NCBI GenBank assembly: GCA_023228645.1
Contig: JALOAT010000042.1
Coordinates: 1 to 35,828 of the forward strand
Source: Gammaproteobacteria bacterium
Lineage (GTDB): Bacteria > Pseudomonadota > Gammaproteobacteria > Thiohalomonadales > Thiohalomonadaceae
DNA length: 35,828 nt
Direction of reading: 5' to 3'
Shown: positions 33,877-35,828 of the stretch, piece by piece
Layout of the letters: each line of letters starts with the position of its first letter
Numbering within the stretch: the first letter of the stretch is position 1
Program-made: the position numbers and the translations under genes
Notes under the pieces: model-generated
What the model was told of the DNA's origin: nothing
The model's database searches: none
The model's input: the letters and a program-made list of their open reading frames with translations, nothing else

Positions 33877-35373
33877 TCAACCTTGCGGACGCATGTGCGG
33901 GAACAGCAGCACGTCACGGATGGACGGCGAATCCGTGAACAGCATCACCAGCCGATCGATGCCGATGCCCTCGCCCGCCGTGGGTGGCAGGCCGTGTTCC
34001 AGGGCGACGATGTAATCGGCATCGAAGTGCATGGCCTCTTCGTCCCCGGCCGTCTTCTCCTCCACCTGCTTGCGGAAGCGTTCGGCCTGATCCTCCGGAT
34101 CGTTGAGCTCGGAAAAGCCGTTGGCTATCTCGCGCCCGCCGACGAAAAATTCGAAACGATCCGTCACGAACGGATTCTGATCGTTGCGCCGTGCCAGGGG
34201 TGATACTTCGGTGGGGTACTCGGTGATGAAGGTCGGTTCTCTGAGACGGTGTTCGGCCGTCTTCTCGAAAATTTCGATCTGTATCTTGCCAAGGCCATAG
34301 GTGGGCTTGAGCGGGATGCCCAGGGCCTCGGCGACCTTGCGCGCCTCCTCTAGCGAGTCCAGTTGCTCCGGCCGCAGAGCCGGGTTGAAGTGCAGAATGG
34401 ACTCCTTCACGGTCATGCGCTTGAACGGCGCACCGAAGTGATACTCCTCGCCTTGGTACTTCACCGTAGTGGTACCCAATACCTTGGCGGCCACCTCGCG
34501 CAGCAGTTCCTCCGTGAGATCCATCAGGTCACGGTAGTCCGCGTAGGCCTGGTAGAACTCCATCATGGTGAACTCGGGGTTGTGACGCGTGGACAGCCCC
34601 TCGTTGCGGAAATTGCGGTTGATCTCGAAGACCTTCTCGAAGCCGCCCACCACCAGGCGCTTCAGATAGAGTTCGGGGGCGATGCGCAGGTAAAGTTCCA
34701 TGTCCAGCGCATTGTGGAAGGTGACGAACGGCTTGGCCGTGGCGCCGCCCGGAATGGCCTGCATCATCGGCGTTTCCACTTCCAGGAAGCCGCGCGCCAC
34801 CATGAAGTCACGGATGTGGTGGACGACGCTGGAGCGGACGCGGAAGGTCTCACGCGTCACGTCGTTGATGATGAGATCGAGATATCGCTGGCGGTACTTG
34901 GTCTCCTGGTCCGACAGGCCGTGCCACTTCTCCGGCAACGGACGCAGTGATTTGGTGAGCAGGCGCAGGCTGTCCACCTTCACCGACAGTTCACCGGTCT
35001 TGGTGCGGAACAGCTCGCCTTCGGCACCGATGATGTCGCCGATATCCCAGCGCTTGAAGTCTTCATACGTCTCGCCGAGCATCTCACGCTGCACGAACAG
35101 CTGGATCTGGCCCGACATGTCCTTGATGTGCGCGAACGCGGCCTTGCCCATCACGCGCCGTGACATCATGCGTCCGGCGATGCTCACGCGCACCGGCGTG
35201 GCCGCCAGCGCCTCCGCGTCCCGGTCATGATATTTGGCGTGGATCTCGCCGGCCACCACGTTGCGGCGGAAGTCGTTGGGAAAGGCGACGCCCTTCTCGC
35301 GCAAGGCCGCCAGCTTGCTGCGCCGCTCGGCAATCAGCTTGTTCTCGTCCAGGGTCTGTTCAATGTCAGTCAT
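33877..35373 (-). CDS. lysS: Lysyl-tRNA synthetase, class II
   Basis: LysRS charges tRNA-Lys. The product is 498 residues from the ATG at 35373 (MTDIEQTLDENKLIAERR); a TTG four codons upstream is rejected. The N-terminal OB anticodon-binding domain includes IAGRMMSRRVMGKAAFAHI. Class II motif 1 is FLEVETPMMQ, motif 2 FRNEGLSTRHNPEFTMMEFY, and motif 3 GIGIDRLVMLF. All are intact. It follows prfB, the widespread prfB-lysS pairing, but element E separates the two by about 280 bases. Confidence 0.98.
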   Translation of the reverse strand: MTDIEQTLDENKLIAERRSKLAALREKGVAFPNDFRRNVVAGEIHAKYHDRDAEALAATPVRVSIAGRMMSRRVMGKAAFAHIKDMSGQIQLFVQREMLGETYEDFKRWDIGDIIGAEGELFRTKTGELSVKVDSLRLLTKSLRPLPEKWHGLSDQETKYRQRYLDLIINDVTRETFRVRSSVVHHIRDFMVARGFLEVETPMMQAIPGGATAKPFVTFHNALDMELYLRIAPELYLKRLVVGGFEKVFEINRNFRNEGLSTRHNPEFTMMEFYQAYADYRDLMDLTEELLREVAAKVLGTTTVKYQGEEYHFGAPFKRMTVKESILHFNPALRPEQLDSLEEARKVAEALGIPLKPTYGLGKIQIEIFEKTAEHRLREPTFITEYPTEVSPLARRNDQNPFVTDRFEFFVGGREIANGFSELNDPEDQAERFRKQVEEKTAGDEEAMHFDADYIVALEHGLPPTAGEGIGIDRLVMLFTDSPSIRDVLLFPHMRPQG

Positions 35374-35390
35374 GATGAAATCCAATTAAT

Positions 35391-35650
35391 GTCCGCAAAT
35401 GAACGGGAGCGGCCGAAGACAGAAGAGAAAAGCTAACCACGGGGGGCACGGGGAACACGGGGGAAATCGATCTTTTCTATAGGAGCGGCCTCCGGCCGCG
35501 ATAGTGCGGTTTCCGACGACAATCGCGGCCTGAGGCCGCTCCTACAGGTAGGGGTAACCGTTGATGGATTTCCCCGTGTTCCCCGTGTTCCCCGTGTCCC
35601 CCGTGGTTAATGCTTTCTGCCTTTATGTCCGCTTGCGTTCATTGGCGGAA
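35391..35650. repeat. Composite intergenic element E (full length, about 260 bp, core inverted)
   Basis: Bounded by GTCCGC (35391-35396) and GCGGAA (35645-35650). The left end is Y type (GACAGAAGAGAAAAGC, then TAACCACGGGGGG). The right end is X type with four CCCCGTG blocks, then GTGGTTAATGC, GCCTTTATGTCCGC and TTGCGTTCATTGGCGG. The core reads AATCGATCTTTTC, TAGGAGCGGCCTCCGGCCGC, GACGACAATCGCGGCC, CTCCTACAGGTAGGGGTAAC, CGTTGATGG. Compared with element D the outer ends have the same orientation but the core is reversed. It lies between prfB and lysS. Confidence 0.85.
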
Positions 35651-35655
35651 CAACA

Positions 35656-35828
35656 CTACTCCAGCCCGCTCTTGAGGCTGGCCTCGATGAAGTCGTCAAG
35701 GTCGCCGTCAAGTACGGCCTGGGTGTTGGCGGTTTCGATGCCGGTGCGCAGGTCCTTGATGCGGGACTGGTCGAGCACGTAGGAGCGGATCTGGCTGCCC
35801 CAGCCGATGTCGGACTTGCTGTCCTCCA
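35656..35828 (-). CDS. prfB: Peptide chain release factor 2, C-terminal end only
   Basis: The last 56 residues of RF2 are present: EDSKSDIGWGSQIRSYVL, then SRIKDLRTG, TANTQAVLDGDLDDFIEASL and KSGLE, followed by TAG. They match the C-terminus of E. coli RF2 nearly residue for residue. The N-terminus, the GGQ motif and the autoregulatory frameshift site of the family lie outside the window. It is upstream of lysS. Confidence 0.95.
   Translation of the reverse strand, partial: EDSKSDIGWGSQIRSYVLDQSRIKDLRTGIETANTQAVLDGDLDDFIEASLKSGLE

Overview
The window is a high-GC stretch of chromosome from a gammaproteobacterium. This rests on the gene set and order: nadB divergent from rpoE-rseA-rseB-rseC-mucD-grx-lepA-lepB-DUF4845-rnc-era-recO-pdxJ-acpS, together with sdhCDAB-sdhE-ygfX, ygfZ and prfB-lysS. 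That layout is typical of Pseudomonas- and Chromatiales-type gammaproteobacteria. I cannot name the genus from sequence alone. There are no rRNA or tRNA genes, prophage genes, transposase genes or CRISPR arrays.

Layout. (1) 1-8655, minus strand: two very large secreted-protein genes that probably form one transcription unit. The first is a 2064-residue multidomain protein: alpha/alpha-toroid repeats, five carboxypeptidase-regulatory-like domains, CARDB, vWA, a GATase-like fold and His/Asp-rich loops. The second is a secreted transglutaminase-fold protein whose nucleophilic Cys is replaced; it runs off the left edge. This is the only accessory-looking part of the window and looks less GC-rich than the rest. 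(2) 8656-9001: REP-type repeats. (3) 9002-25736, minus strand: housekeeping modules hrpB; ubiA-bioA; recO-pdxJ-acpS plus a candidate 24-residue membrane peptide; era; lepA-lepB-DUF4845-rnc; a glutaredoxin-like gene; and the sigma-E operon rpoE-rseA-rseB-rseC-mucD with an autoregulatory-type promoter. (4) 25932-27536, plus strand: nadB. (5) 27692-31667, minus strand: sdhC-sdhD-sdhA-sdhB-sdhE-ygfX, covering complex II, its FAD-attachment factor and a YgfX-family protein. (6) 31763-33660, plus strand: ygfZ and an HDOD gene. (7) 33877 to the right end, minus strand: lysS and the 3' end of prfB.

How it works together. Sigma-E with RseA/B/C and MucD forms the envelope-stress circuit. LepA, LepB and RNase III lie downstream in the same direction. 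Succinate dehydrogenase is encoded with SdhE and lies head-to-head with ygfZ, an Fe-S-cluster maintenance gene. Within modules nearly every junction is a 4-base stop/start overlap (ATGA, GTGA or TTGA), which suggests tight translational coupling.

The most striking non-coding signal is a family of MITE-like intergenic elements, about eight in 36 kb. Complete copies end in GTCCGC...GCGGAC. They carry inverted arms built from TTAACCACGGGG plus tandem ACACGGGGA 9-mers, around a core of GTAG-type REP hairpins. The core is inverted relative to the ends in at least one copy. The elements separate the overlapping gene modules, interrupt sdhA-sdhB, and supply the last codons of rnc. I regard this element family and the giant secreted gene pair as the parts most likely to be new.
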